Positions 34,859-43,001 of a DNA stretch of 64,000 nucleotides are shown one piece after another. Source of the DNA: Ruminococcus sp. (GTDB taxonomy: Bacteria > Bacillota > Clostridia > Oscillospirales > Ruminococcaceae); assembly GCA_017626015.1 (NCBI GenBank), contig JAGAJO010000005.1, positions 1 through 64,000 of the forward strand, in the 5' to 3' direction. How positions within the stretch are numbered: the first letter of the stretch is position 1; every line of letters starts with the position of its first letter. The notes under the pieces were generated by a model. The model saw nothing but the letters and a program-made list of their open reading frames with translations. It made no database searches and had not been told where the DNA came from. A program made the translations under genes and the position numbers.

Positions 34859-36637
34859 ATGAAAACAAAGCATTTTGCAGCGATCGCAGCGGCAGTGTTG
34901 ATCTCGGTCACACTGGCAGGCTGCGGAAATAAAATAGAAAAAAACAGTATGATACAGCCCCCTCCCGTGCAGGAGGACGATCCCTCCGTCGAGGATACAA
35001 GCAGTCTGACGGAACAGCAGGAGGATCCGCCCGAGGAAGCTCCCGTGGAATTTGAGGAAGCTCAGATCACGGCGAAGGAAACGAAATATGTGAAATTCAG
35101 CAAGACCTATAACGCCGAAAGCGGCTCGATATCCGGCAAGGCAGTCCAGGAATCCGAAAGAGAAGGCTACAAGGGCAAGGGCTATGTAACGAACATTTCC
35201 AAACAAAGCGACTGGGAAATAGCGTTCGATCTCCCGGCGTCCCAGTATTATAATATTTCCATTACAGTCGCTTCGGACGATGCGGTGCAGAACGGCATAG
35301 CGTTAAACGGCGAAAAAATAAGCGAATTCACCACAGGCGGAAAAGGAAAATTTGAGACCTTCACCTTTAAGAATATACATCTTGAGGAAGGGATAAGCAA
35401 GGTCTCCATAATCCCGGAAAACGGCGTGCTGGACGTAGACTATGTAGACGTGGACGCCAGCGAGGATATATCCAAGCTCAGCCTTAAGCTGAAGGATCCG
35501 TCCCTTTCAAACAAGGATTCGGGATACAATGCCAAGGCTCTGTATAAATATCTGTGCGACAGCTTCGGAAAAACCGTAATTCTCGGACAGTACGACACCA
35601 TGGGTACCACCTATGAGAGCGATCTGATATTCCGCACCACAGGAAAAAAACCGGCGATCCGTTTCGGTGACTTGATGTGGGCGACTGCAAAGGACGGTTC
35701 TGCCGGAAGTCTGGAGGACGAGCTTGCGGCAGCAGAACAGTGGAGCAGCAGCGGCGGGATAGTAGGATATATGTGGAACTGGTACTCCCCCACCGAGCCT
35801 GAAAAAGCAGAAAGCTTCTATGCGGAGAACACATCCTTTGATCTTAAAAAAGCCGTTACAAAAGAAAAAATAGCGGACAAAACTCCCGAGGAGATCCAGA
35901 AGCTTGAAAAGGAAGGCAAGATCTCCAAGGAATGTGCGGCTGTTATCAGGGATATAGACGAAGTATCGGAAAAGCTGGCACGCCTGCGTGACAACGGCAC
36001 AGCCGTTATCTGGAGACCCTTGCAGGAGGCGAGCAACGGATACTTCTGGTGGGGCAGCGATGAGGAATCCTATAAATGGCTGTGGAAGCTGCTTTACGAA
36101 AGGCAGACCAAATATCATCAGCTCAACAACCTTATATGGGTGTGGTCGGCGCAGAATGCAAGCTGGTATGTAGGCGACAGCTACTGCGACGTTCTTTCGG
36201 CGGACGTTTACAGCGACTCCGGCAGCAAGGGAGGACAGGTCAATTTCCTGCTTCATCTGCAAAGCATATCGGCAAACAAGCCCATAGCCATGAGCGAGTG
36301 CGGAAGTCTCCCGCAGATACAGAACATTGCGGACGAAAAAGCAATGTGGTCATATATCGGACAGTGGGGCGGAAATTTCATCGTTGACGAAAACGGAAAG
36401 CTTTCCGAAGAACACAACTCCGAGGCTGACCTTATTACAATGTATAACAACAACCTTACCGTCACTGCGGACAAGCTCCCCGATTTCATATCAATGGCAA
36501 ACGAAATAAAGGAGCAGGAAGAAAAATCGGCAACAGAGAAAAAGTCCGACGATACCGCAAGTGACAGCGGAAAGGATAAAAAAGACAGCAAAGACAGCAG
36601 TACAAGCGATAAAAACAGCGAAAGCAAAACAGAATAA
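34859..36637 (+). CDS. GH26 lipoprotein (mannanase type) with N-terminal carbohydrate-binding-like domain
   Basis: A 592-residue surface lipoprotein. Signal peptide with lipobox LAGC (Cys21), acidic Pro-rich linker, then a beta-sandwich region at about 75-200 (YNAESGSISGKA, ISVTVASDDA-type strands) resembling CBM35-like modules. GH26 domain about 215-555 has WRPLQEASNGYFWWG (acid/base Glu390) and IAMSECGSLP (nucleophile Glu480). The residue before the acid/base is Gln, whereas GH26 enzymes usually have His there. The C-terminus is a long Ser/Lys/Asp tail. Likely acts on beta-mannan at the cell surface. Co-transcribed with GH95. Confidence 0.9.
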   Translation: MKTKHFAAIAAAVLISVTLAGCGNKIEKNSMIQPPPVQEDDPSVEDTSSLTEQQEDPPEEAPVEFEEAQITAKETKYVKFSKTYNAESGSISGKAVQESEREGYKGKGYVTNISKQSDWEIAFDLPASQYYNISITVASDDAVQNGIALNGEKISEFTTGGKGKFETFTFKNIHLEEGISKVSIIPENGVLDVDYVDVDASEDISKLSLKLKDPSLSNKDSGYNAKALYKYLCDSFGKTVILGQYDTMGTTYESDLIFRTTGKKPAIRFGDLMWATAKDGSAGSLEDELAAAEQWSSSGGIVGYMWNWYSPTEPEKAESFYAENTSFDLKKAVTKEKIADKTPEEIQKLEKEGKISKECAAVIRDIDEVSEKLARLRDNGTAVIWRPLQEASNGYFWWGSDEESYKWLWKLLYERQTKYHQLNNLIWVWSAQNASWYVGDSYCDVLSADVYSDSGSKGGQVNFLLHLQSISANKPIAMSECGSLPQIQNIADEKAMWSYIGQWGGNFIVDENGKLSEEHNSEADLITMYNNNLTVTADKLPDFISMANEIKEQEEKSATEKKSDDTASDSGKDKKDSKDSSTSDKNSESKTE

Positions 36638-36641
36638 ACAT

Positions 36642-36679
36642 ATCCGGCTTAGCCTTATGCGGTAAAGCCGGATTTTTTT
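36642..36679 (+). terminator. terminator after the GH26 gene
   Basis: ATCCGGCTT (36642-36650) pairs with AAGCCGGAT (36665-36673), followed by seven T. Confidence 0.88.
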
Positions 36680-36709
36680 CGTCGTATTGCACAATATTTT
36701 CAAATCATC

Positions 36710-36738
36710 TTGAAAAAATGAAAAAGATATGATATAAT
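36710..36738 (+). promoter_or_regulatory. promoter of the CE2-like esterase
   Basis: TTGAAA (36710-36715), 17-bp spacer, TATAAT (36733-36738). GAAAGGACG precedes ATG 36780. Confidence 0.7.
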
Positions 36739-36779
36739 GAGTTTCATATAAGGGGAAAAATAGAAAGGACGTATTATCT

Positions 36780-38234
36780 ATGAAAAATATCAGCAAAAAA
36801 ATCGTTGCAGGACTTTGCAGCGCTGCCCTTGCGGCAGGTATGATGTCAATGGTATCGTTTGCAGAGCCGGAGGCTGCCGCAATGAAGTCCTATGAAGCAA
36901 CAAGTGACTCCGTTAAGCTCATCGGACGTACATACAGATACAACGATGACTCCACATGGATCATAAACTCGGCAAGCGGTGTTGAATTCAAATGCACCGG
37001 CACATCCGTAAGATTTAATCTCAGACAGAGCGGAGATCCTACAAGAATTGCAGTGTATGTAAACGGCAAGCTTTCAAAGCTCGGTTACATCAAGGCAAAT
37101 GCAAAGAAACCGGTTATCGATGCAGAGCTTGAGGACGGCGAGAACACCGTTAAGCTTATCAAGCTTTCAGAATCTGCACAGTCGGTCATCGCCATTGACA
37201 GCATAGAGATCGACGGCGACGCTCCGGTTCCTACCGCAGCAAAGGCTCACTCCGTTGAATTTATCGGCGACTCCATTACCTGCGGCTACGGCGCTGACGG
37301 AAGCCTGAGGGAAAGCTTCTCAACCAAAAATGAGAACGCTGCAAAGACATACGCTTATCTGACAGCTCAGAATCTTGATCTTGATTACAGCTTCTTCTCC
37401 AGAAGCGGAACGGGTATAATTTCCGGCTATACCAGCGGCGCAAGCAAGCAGGAAAACAACCTTATGCCCCCCGATTACGGCAAGGTCTGCTTTACATGGA
37501 ACTGGATCGACGGAGTATGCCCCGCTGATTATGAGTGGGATTTCTCTCAGTATCAGCCTGAGCTTGTAGTTATAAATCTGGGTACGAACGACAACTCTTA
37601 CACCAAGGGAGATCCTGACAAGTGCGCTGAGTTTACCGAGGGCTATGTTGCCTTCATCAAGCAGGTAAGAGAAAACAATCCCAATGCTACCATTCTCTGC
37701 ACGCTGGGAATCATGGGACAGGAGCTTTATCCTCAGATCGAGGATGCTGTTGCCGCATACACCGAGGAAACAGGTGATACAAAGGTCGCTTCCTTTATGT
37801 TCAGCCAGCAGGACGGCAACACCAACGGCTACGGTTCGGATTATCACCCCTCCGAGCAGTCCCACATAGAAGCTTCCGAGGAGCTTACAGCGAAGATCTC
37901 CGAGCTTATGGGCTGGGAGACAGCAGATGTAACTGAAACAGGTATGGCAGGTACCGACAAGGCTAATGACCTTATCTTTGAGGATCTTCCTGCAACTGAT
38001 GATCCTTCAAGCTCCGAGGCTGATCCAAGCAGCTCTGAATCTTCTTCCGAGACTTCGTCAGACGAATCTTCATCTTCTTCAGCAGCTTCGTCTTCCTCAT
38101 CGAAGGCTTCATCAAGCAGTTCAAAGGCCGCAGCGTCTTCCACCACTTCTAACCCCTCAACAGGTGCAGCTACAGGACTTGCAGCTATCGCAGTTCTTTG
38201 CGGCGCAATAGTTACAACAAAGAGGAGAAAGTAA
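36780..38234 (+). CDS. secreted CE2-like carbohydrate esterase with NPxTG surface anchor
   Basis: A 484-residue exported protein. Signal peptide to about residue 28 (MVSFAEP). Jelly-roll domain about 40-145. SGNH hydrolase domain with block I FIGDSITCGYG (Ser nucleophile), VINLGTND and the His of YHPSEQSH. This two-domain layout is that of CE2 acetyl-xylan/mannan esterases. A poly-Ser linker of about 55 residues leads to NPSTGA, a hydrophobic stretch and RRK, a sortase-type sorting signal. It would deacetylate hemicellulose at the wall. Own promoter and terminator. Confidence 0.9.
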   Translation: MKNISKKIVAGLCSAALAAGMMSMVSFAEPEAAAMKSYEATSDSVKLIGRTYRYNDDSTWIINSASGVEFKCTGTSVRFNLRQSGDPTRIAVYVNGKLSKLGYIKANAKKPVIDAELEDGENTVKLIKLSESAQSVIAIDSIEIDGDAPVPTAAKAHSVEFIGDSITCGYGADGSLRESFSTKNENAAKTYAYLTAQNLDLDYSFFSRSGTGIISGYTSGASKQENNLMPPDYGKVCFTWNWIDGVCPADYEWDFSQYQPELVVINLGTNDNSYTKGDPDKCAEFTEGYVAFIKQVRENNPNATILCTLGIMGQELYPQIEDAVAAYTEETGDTKVASFMFSQQDGNTNGYGSDYHPSEQSHIEASEELTAKISELMGWETADVTETGMAGTDKANDLIFEDLPATDDPSSSEADPSSSESSSETSSDESSSSSAASSSSSKASSSSSKAAASSTTSNPSTGAATGLAAIAVLCGAIVTTKRRK

Positions 38235-38263
38235 GCCTCACAACATAATTTTATATAAAAATC

Positions 38264-38298
38264 AACGTCTGCCGTGACTTATCCGGCAGACGTTTTTT
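38264..38298 (+). terminator. terminator after the esterase gene
   Basis: AACGTCTGCC (38264-38273) pairs with GGCAGACGTT (38285-38294), then T6. It lies between convergent genes. Confidence 0.88.
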
Positions 38299-38306
38299 AC
38301 TGATAT

Positions 38307-39044
38307 TCAGGCGTTTCTTTGGGCAATGAGTTTTTTGGAGACGATCACCGCAGCAATAAACTCTGCCAGCACAAAAATGCAGAATACGGCAAAGATAAGC
38401 ACGCTGTGAGGGATCAGGTCAAAATATTCCGGTATCCCGCCGAAAATCTCCTCCAGCCTGCCGTCACTTACGGCTTTTTCGGCAGCTCTGACTGATGCTG
38501 TTTTGAAAAGAATATTCATAAAAATATGAAAAGCTATTATCATGCCGGAACAGATATACCACCTCTTTTTGCTTGAAACGAAGGTCAGAGGTATATACGC
38601 AATGAGCACCGAGACCGCCTGTATCAGCGGCAGGATACTGCCGAGAGTCACCCCTGTGTCAGGAAAACTTGAGCGCATGACCGAAGCAGCCTCCGATGGA
38701 CCGCAGCTTACATAACCGCAAAGAATAAGCGCTGCGCAAAGCCATGCAAGCGCAATAAGCAATTCCGTAACCAGATTTATTATAACATACCTTACATATC
38801 TGCTCTTCTTCATAGGTATACAGTAAGAAAAAGAAGGTCTGTTCACAATGCTGTCGTAATAGACATACATACTGAACAAAGAAAAATAAATAAGTATAGC
38901 AAAAAAATTCAGCGATGAGGAGATATAGAAGCTTGCATAAACCAGAACATTTATTGCAAATGCAATAAGATATAGCGAAAAACCTCGTCCACTGGCATTA
39001 TCAAGCCTGACCGCTGTCTGAAACCGTCTGTACGTCATATTCAT
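38307..39044 (-). CDS. ABC-2-type transporter membrane subunit
   Basis: A 245-residue integral membrane protein with about six hydrophobic segments (LYLIAFAINVLVYASFYI, FFAILIYFSLFSMYVYY, ELLIALAWLCAALILCGYV, LPLIQAVSVLIAYIPLTFV and others). It lies 1 bp after the ATPase gene, so they form one exporter. Families of this type with YtrA regulators often respond to cell-wall stress or antimicrobial peptides. The substrate cannot be read from sequence. Confidence 0.85.
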   Translation of the reverse strand: MNMTYRRFQTAVRLDNASGRGFSLYLIAFAINVLVYASFYISSSLNFFAILIYFSLFSMYVYYDSIVNRPSFSYCIPMKKSRYVRYVIINLVTELLIALAWLCAALILCGYVSCGPSEAASVMRSSFPDTGVTLGSILPLIQAVSVLIAYIPLTFVSSKKRWYICSGMIIAFHIFMNILFKTASVRAAEKAVSDGRLEEIFGGIPEYFDLIPHSVLIFAVFCIFVLAEFIAAVIVSKKLIAQRNA

Positions 39045-39045
39045 T

Positions 39046-39894
39046 CTAGGCTCTCCTTTCTGTAAAATGAAGCATTATTTCTTCAATAGTCGGAATGACC
39101 GCAGTGACCCCGGGTCTGCTGAATATCTTCTCATCATCGGTAAGAGCCTCTACCCCGAAGGAGTTTTCATGTACGCCTATAAGCTTCCCTGTATCTATCG
39201 TGGAAAGTATGCTCTTATCTGTGCGTATGAGCCTGTATCTGTCCTGAAGATCGACCTTGCTTTCGCTGAATACTATTTTCCCGTCGTCTATCAGAGTTAT
39301 ATAGTCTCCGATTTTGTCCAGATCACCGGTTATATGCGTCGAGAGCATGACGGTATGCTCTTCGTCCATCATAAAATCCGAGATCAGATCTATTATCTCA
39401 GATCTGTCGGCGGGGTCTATACCTGTGGTAGGTTCGTCAAGGATAAGCACTGACGGTCTCATGCTCATAGCCGCAATAAGCTGCAATTTCTTTTTCATTC
39501 CAAAGGAAAGCTTAGATATCCGCTTATATCTGTCTATTCTGAAAAAATCAAGATAAGTGTTAAAAAAATGGCTGTCAAAATCGGGACGTATCTTCATAAA
39601 AAGCTTTTCCAGCTTACCGACTTTGAAATAGTCATTATAAATCAACTTGTCGAACACTACAGCCAGATCGGAGAAAAATTTCACCCTGTCCTCACTGACG
39701 GTATTGCCGTTGATCCTTATTTCTCCTGCCTTTTTTTCAGTACAGTCGGCTATAGAGTTTATCAGCGTGCTTTTTCCTGCTCCGTTGCGTCCGATCAGAC
39801 CCATAACAACGCCGGCAGGCACGTCGATACTGACGTTGTCCAAGGTAAAGCCCTCCATCTGCACAGTAAGATTTTTTACCTCTATTCCGTTCAT
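39046..39894 (-). CDS. ABC transporter ATP-binding protein
   Basis: A 282-residue ATPase. Walker A GLIGRNGAGKST, signature KLSFGMKKKLQLIAAMS, Walker B VLILDEPTTGIDP, His switch STHITG. The C-terminal 70 residues form an accessory domain typical of drug or bacitracin-type exporters. The start overlaps the stop of the GntR regulator gene by 4 bp, and the permease follows by 1 bp, giving a tightly coupled three-gene operon. Confidence 0.94.
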   Translation of the reverse strand: MNGIEVKNLTVQMEGFTLDNVSIDVPAGVVMGLIGRNGAGKSTLINSIADCTEKKAGEIRINGNTVSEDRVKFFSDLAVVFDKLIYNDYFKVGKLEKLFMKIRPDFDSHFFNTYLDFFRIDRYKRISKLSFGMKKKLQLIAAMSMRPSVLILDEPTTGIDPADRSEIIDLISDFMMDEEHTVMLSTHITGDLDKIGDYITLIDDGKIVFSESKVDLQDRYRLIRTDKSILSTIDTGKLIGVHENSFGVEALTDDEKIFSRPGVTAVIPTIEEIMLHFTERRA

Positions 39895-40280
39895 TGTTCC
39901 ATTTCTCCTTTTTCTTTATATATTTTTTCGATCAGCATTTCTATATCCTCCCGGGAGATCGAATACTGCCCGGCAAGGTTCGAAACGTCCCGCAGCTGCT
40001 CCTCTATCATCTGCAAATGCGCCGCTTTTACGTCATCTTCGTTTATCTCCCCTACAAAAACCCCCTTGCCGGGGTGGCTGACAAGCACACCCTCCCCGCA
40101 CAGATCGTCATATGCCCGCTTACTGGTAATGACCCCGACCTTTAACTCCTTTGCAAGAGTCCGTATTGAGGGAAGCTGCTCACCGGGTTTCAGATCGCCG
40201 CTGAATACCTGTTCCTTTATCTGCTGTTTTATCTGTTCGTATATCGGTATCTGCGACAGAGCAGAAACCATTAGCTTCAT
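39891..40280 (-). CDS. GntR/YtrA-family transcriptional repressor
   Basis: A 129-residue regulator, the short YtrA subfamily. Winged-helix domain 8-75 (PIYEQIKQQIKEQVFSGDLKPGEQLPSIRTLAKEL, SKRAYDDLCGEGVLVSHPGKGVFV) plus a short helical dimerisation tail, no effector domain. AAAGGAGGT upstream fixes ATG 40280. Members usually repress their own operon with the adjoining ABC transporter. A fitting operator lies at 40334-40375. Confidence 0.93.
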   Translation of the reverse strand: MKLMVSALSQIPIYEQIKQQIKEQVFSGDLKPGEQLPSIRTLAKELKVGVITSKRAYDDLCGEGVLVSHPGKGVFVGEINEDDVKAAHLQMIEEQLRDVSNLAGQYSISREDIEMLIEKIYKEKGEMEQ

Positions 40281-40333
40281 AACAATACCTCCTTTCCTTT
40301 GTTCTGCACATATTTTTTGTGGCACTGTATCTG

Positions 40334-40375
40334 CTGTATCTATCTGTCACTACTGTGATTATATCATAGATACAG
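40334..40375 (-). promoter_or_regulatory. inverted-repeat operator of the GntR/ABC operon
   Basis: CTGTATCTAT (40334-40343) and ATAGATACAG (40366-40375) form perfect 10-bp arms around the -10 box of the minus-strand promoter. An extra GTATCTG half-site lies just outside at 40327. Likely autoregulation by the YtrA-type repressor. Confidence 0.65.
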
Positions 40376-40386
40376 TTATATGTCAA
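40358..40386 (-). promoter_or_regulatory. promoter of the GntR/ABC operon
   Basis: On the minus strand, TTGACA (40386-40381), 17-bp spacer, TATAAT (40363-40358). Consensus-perfect. Confidence 0.85.
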
Positions 40387-40502
40387 GTAAAAAATTAAAA
40401 CATATTGCAAGCGTTTTTGTGCATTTTGCACATATCTTTTCTTGATTTATTTGTCAGGAATAAAATAACGGCGTAATAACTTGTTAACTTTTATTAAAAA
40501 GG

Positions 40503-40531
40503 TTGAATAATGCAGAAAGATATGCTATAAT
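40503..40531 (+). promoter_or_regulatory. promoter of the amino-acid ABC importer
   Basis: TTGAAT (40503-40508), 17-bp spacer, TATAAT (40526-40531) in the context TATGCTATAAT. GAAAGGAT precedes ATG 40597. Confidence 0.75.
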
Positions 40532-40596
40532 ATTTTATGATCAAGTCCGTGGATATCGGGCAAATACATATTATAATGCTGAAAGGATAATGCTCT

Positions 40597-41379
40597 ATGA
40601 AAAAATTTATTGCAGGCATGGCGGCTTTTGCCGCTTCGGCTGTTATGCTGACAGGCTGCGGTGTTCCCGCCAACGAAGTACACTCTGTTGAAGATCTTAA
40701 CGGAAAGACTATCGGCGTTCAGCTGGGAACTACCGGAGATACTCTTGCTGGAGATATCGAGGACGCTAAGGTTGAAAAGTACAACAAGGGCGCTGACGCT
40801 ATCCAGGCTCTTAAGCAGGGCAAGGTGGATGCAGTAATTATCGACGCCGAGCCTGCCGGAGTTTTCGTTGATAAGAACGAGGATCTGGAAATACTTGACG
40901 AAGCATTCGCAGAGGAAGAATACGCTATTGCAATGAAGCTTGACAATACCGAGCTTCAGACGGAGATCAACGGCGCTCTTAAGGAGCTTAAGGACGACGG
41001 AACTCTCCAGAAGATCAAGGACAATTACGAAAGCGATGACGCAGGAAAAAGCGCTTATACCTCTCCCGAGGGAGTTGACCGCAGCAAGGGCACGCTGGTC
41101 ATGGCTACAAACGCCGAATTTCCTCCCTACGAAAGCAAGGACGGAGACAAGATAATCGGCTTTGACGTAGATATGATGCAGGCTGTATGCGACAAGCTTG
41201 GCTACGATCTCCAGATAGACGATATGGCGTTCGATTCCATCATTCCCGCTGTTCAGTCGGGAAAAGCCGATGTAGGAGTTGCCGGTATGACGGCAACCGA
41301 GGACAGAAAGAAAAACGTGCTGTTCTCAGACACCTATGCTGTTACAAATCAGGTCATCGTTGTAAGAGCAGACAAGTAG
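40597..41379 (+). CDS. family 3 solute-binding lipoprotein, circularly permuted
   Basis: A 260-residue extracytoplasmic amino-acid-binding protein. Signal peptide with lipobox LTGC (Cys21). Residues 28-144 (SVEDLNGKTIGVQLGTTGD ... LKDDGTLQKIKDNY) correspond to the second half of a normal SBP_bac_3 protein. After a linker at 145-164, residues 165-260 (TLVMATNAEFPPYESKDGD, IIGFDVDMM, MTATEDRKKNVLFSD, TNQVIVVRADK) correspond to the first half. The two halves are complete and in swapped order, with new ends at the hinge crossover. Ligand-binding residues of an amino-acid SBP (TATEDR) are retained. First gene of the importer operon. Confidence 0.93.
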   Translation: MKKFIAGMAAFAASAVMLTGCGVPANEVHSVEDLNGKTIGVQLGTTGDTLAGDIEDAKVEKYNKGADAIQALKQGKVDAVIIDAEPAGVFVDKNEDLEILDEAFAEEEYAIAMKLDNTELQTEINGALKELKDDGTLQKIKDNYESDDAGKSAYTSPEGVDRSKGTLVMATNAEFPPYESKDGDKIIGFDVDMMQAVCDKLGYDLQIDDMAFDSIIPAVQSGKADVGVAGMTATEDRKKNVLFSDTYAVTNQVIVVRADK

Positions 41380-41407
41380 TATCCGGAAAAATAAATTACA
41401 TTGGATT

Positions 41408-41433
41408 GACAGCCGGTATATATCCCGGCTGTC
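41408..41433 (+). promoter_or_regulatory. hairpin between binding-protein and permease genes
   Basis: GACAGCCGG (41408-41416) and CCGGCTGTC (41425-41433) form a perfect 9-bp stem with no T-run. In SBP operons such hairpins often protect the upstream mRNA or cause partial termination, so that binding protein exceeds permease. Confidence 0.55.
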
Positions 41434-41443
41434 GGTCCTTGTT

Positions 41444-42154
41444 ATGACTGGAAGTGTTGAATTGGATAATTTTGTAGCGAGCTTTAAGCAAAATTTCATC
41501 GAAGAGAACCGCTGGCAGTATCTTGTTAACGGTCTCGGCACCACCCTTTTCATTACATTTTTTGCCGTGCTGCTCGGCATGATCCTGGGCTTTCTGGTAG
41601 CTATCGTGCGCTCGACCCACGATAAGACAGGCAAAATGAAAGCACTTAACATTATCTGCAAGATATACCTCACCGTTATCAGAGGCACACCTGTAGTCGT
41701 TCAACTGCTGATAATTTACTTTGTTATCTTTGCAAGCGTCCCGATAAGCAAGAATTTCGTAGCGGTCATAGCTTTCGGAATAAATTCAGGCGCATATGTG
41801 GCGGAGATCGTCCGTTCCGGTATTATGTCCATCGACAACGGTCAGCTTGAAGCGGGCAGGAGCCTTGGTCTGAATTACCGTCAGACAATGATCTCGGTCA
41901 TTATTCCGCAGGCGTTCAAAAACGTGCTTCCCGCACTTGCCAACGAATGCATCGTGCTGCTCAAGGAAACCTCGGTAGCAGGCTACATTGCCATACAGGA
42001 TCTGACTAAGGGAGGAGACATTATACGCTCCCAGACCTTTTCGGCGTTTATGCCGCTGATATCCGTAGCTGTGATCTATCTTATAATGGTAATGATCCTG
42101 ACAAGACTGGTATCCAAGCTGGAAAGGAGGCTGTCCGCAAGTGATAGACGTTAG
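41444..42154 (+). CDS. polar amino-acid ABC transporter permease
   Basis: A 236-residue membrane protein of the HisM/GlnP family with about five hydrophobic segments. Begins near [25 protein letters not shown]. The coupling motif [30 protein letters not shown] and [16 protein letters not shown] are diagnostic. The ribosome-binding site for ATG 41444 is weak, consistent with lower expression than the binding protein. It overlaps the ATPase gene by 14 bp. Confidence 0.94.
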   Translation: MTGSVELDNFVASFKQNFIEENRWQYLVNGLGTTLFITFFAVLLGMILGFLVAIVRSTHDKTGKMKALNIICKIYLTVIRGTPVVVQLLIIYFVIFASVPISKNFVAVIAFGINSGAYVAEIVRSGIMSIDNGQLEAGRSLGLNYRQTMISVIIPQAFKNVLPALANECIVLLKETSVAGYIAIQDLTKGGDIIRSQTFSAFMPLISVAVIYLIMVMILTRLVSKLERRLSASDRR

Positions 42155-42866
42155 AGGACTGACAAAAGCCTTCGGAGACAACGAGGTACTTAAGGGCATA
42201 GACGAGCATATATCCAAAGGGGAAAAGGTCGTTATCGTGGGACCTTCAGGCTCGGGAAAATCCACATTTTTAAGATGTCTCAATCTTATGGAGATCCCTA
42301 CCAGCGGAGAGATAATCTTCGAGGGCTCCGAGATCACCGGAGCATCGGAGCATGAGATCAATATGATCCGCCGCAGAATGGGAATGGTTTTCCAGCACTT
42401 TAATCTTTTCCCGCATCTTACCATACAGAAAAACATTACGCTGGCTCCTGTAAAGCTGAAGCTCATGTCACAGGAGGAAGCGGATAAAAGGGCTATGGAG
42501 CTGCTGGAACGAGTAGGTCTGCCGGACAAGGCTCAATCCTACCCGTCTATGCTTTCGGGCGGTCAGAAGCAGCGTATAGCTATAGCACGTTCCCTTGCAA
42601 TGAATCCGGACGTTATGCTGTTTGACGAACCTACCTCCGCACTTGACCCCGAAATGGTAGGCGAGGTACTGGAGCTTATGAAACAGCTTGCCAACGACGG
42701 AATGACCATGATAGTGGTAACTCACGAAATGGGTTTTGCAAGAGAAGTAGCGTCCAGAGTACTGTTTATGGCAGACGGTTACGTGCTTGAACAGAACACT
42801 CCGGAGAAATTTTTTGCAAATCCCGAAAATCCCAGACTTAAGGAATTTTTGTCAAAGATACTTTAA
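42141..42866 (+). CDS. polar amino-acid ABC transporter ATPase (GTG start)
   Basis: A 241-residue ATPase of the HisP/GlnQ family. Walker [16 protein letters not shown]-loop [13 protein letters not shown], signature [18 protein letters not shown], Walker [21 protein letters not shown], His switch [11 protein letters not shown]. Start GTG at 42141 is served by AAAGGAGG at 42123-42130 and lies inside the permease gene. Together the three genes make a complete importer for a polar amino acid, perhaps cystine, His or Gln; specificity unknown. Confidence 0.95.
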   Translation: MIDVRGLTKAFGDNEVLKGIDEHISKGEKVVIVGPSGSGKSTFLRCLNLMEIPTSGEIIFEGSEITGASEHEINMIRRRMGMVFQHFNLFPHLTIQKNITLAPVKLKLMSQEEADKRAMELLERVGLPDKAQSYPSMLSGGQKQRIAIARSLAMNPDVMLFDEPTSALDPEMVGEVLELMKQLANDGMTMIVVTHEMGFAREVASRVLFMADGYVLEQNTPEKFFANPENPRLKEFLSKIL

Positions 42867-43001
42867 GATAAAATCAACAATAAGGAAAACGGCAAATTGT
42901 GCAAAAATACAAAATTCCCGAAATGTTGCAGCAAATTGTACTTATAAATACACTTACTATTTATAGGACTGTTGGAATTGCAGCTTTTTAGGAGGAATTT
43001 T

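Noticed and set aside
41396..41704. Antisense ORFs inside the transporter and other genes
   Set aside because: They mirror the codon bias of the sense genes and have no ribosome-binding sites, so they were treated as shadows.
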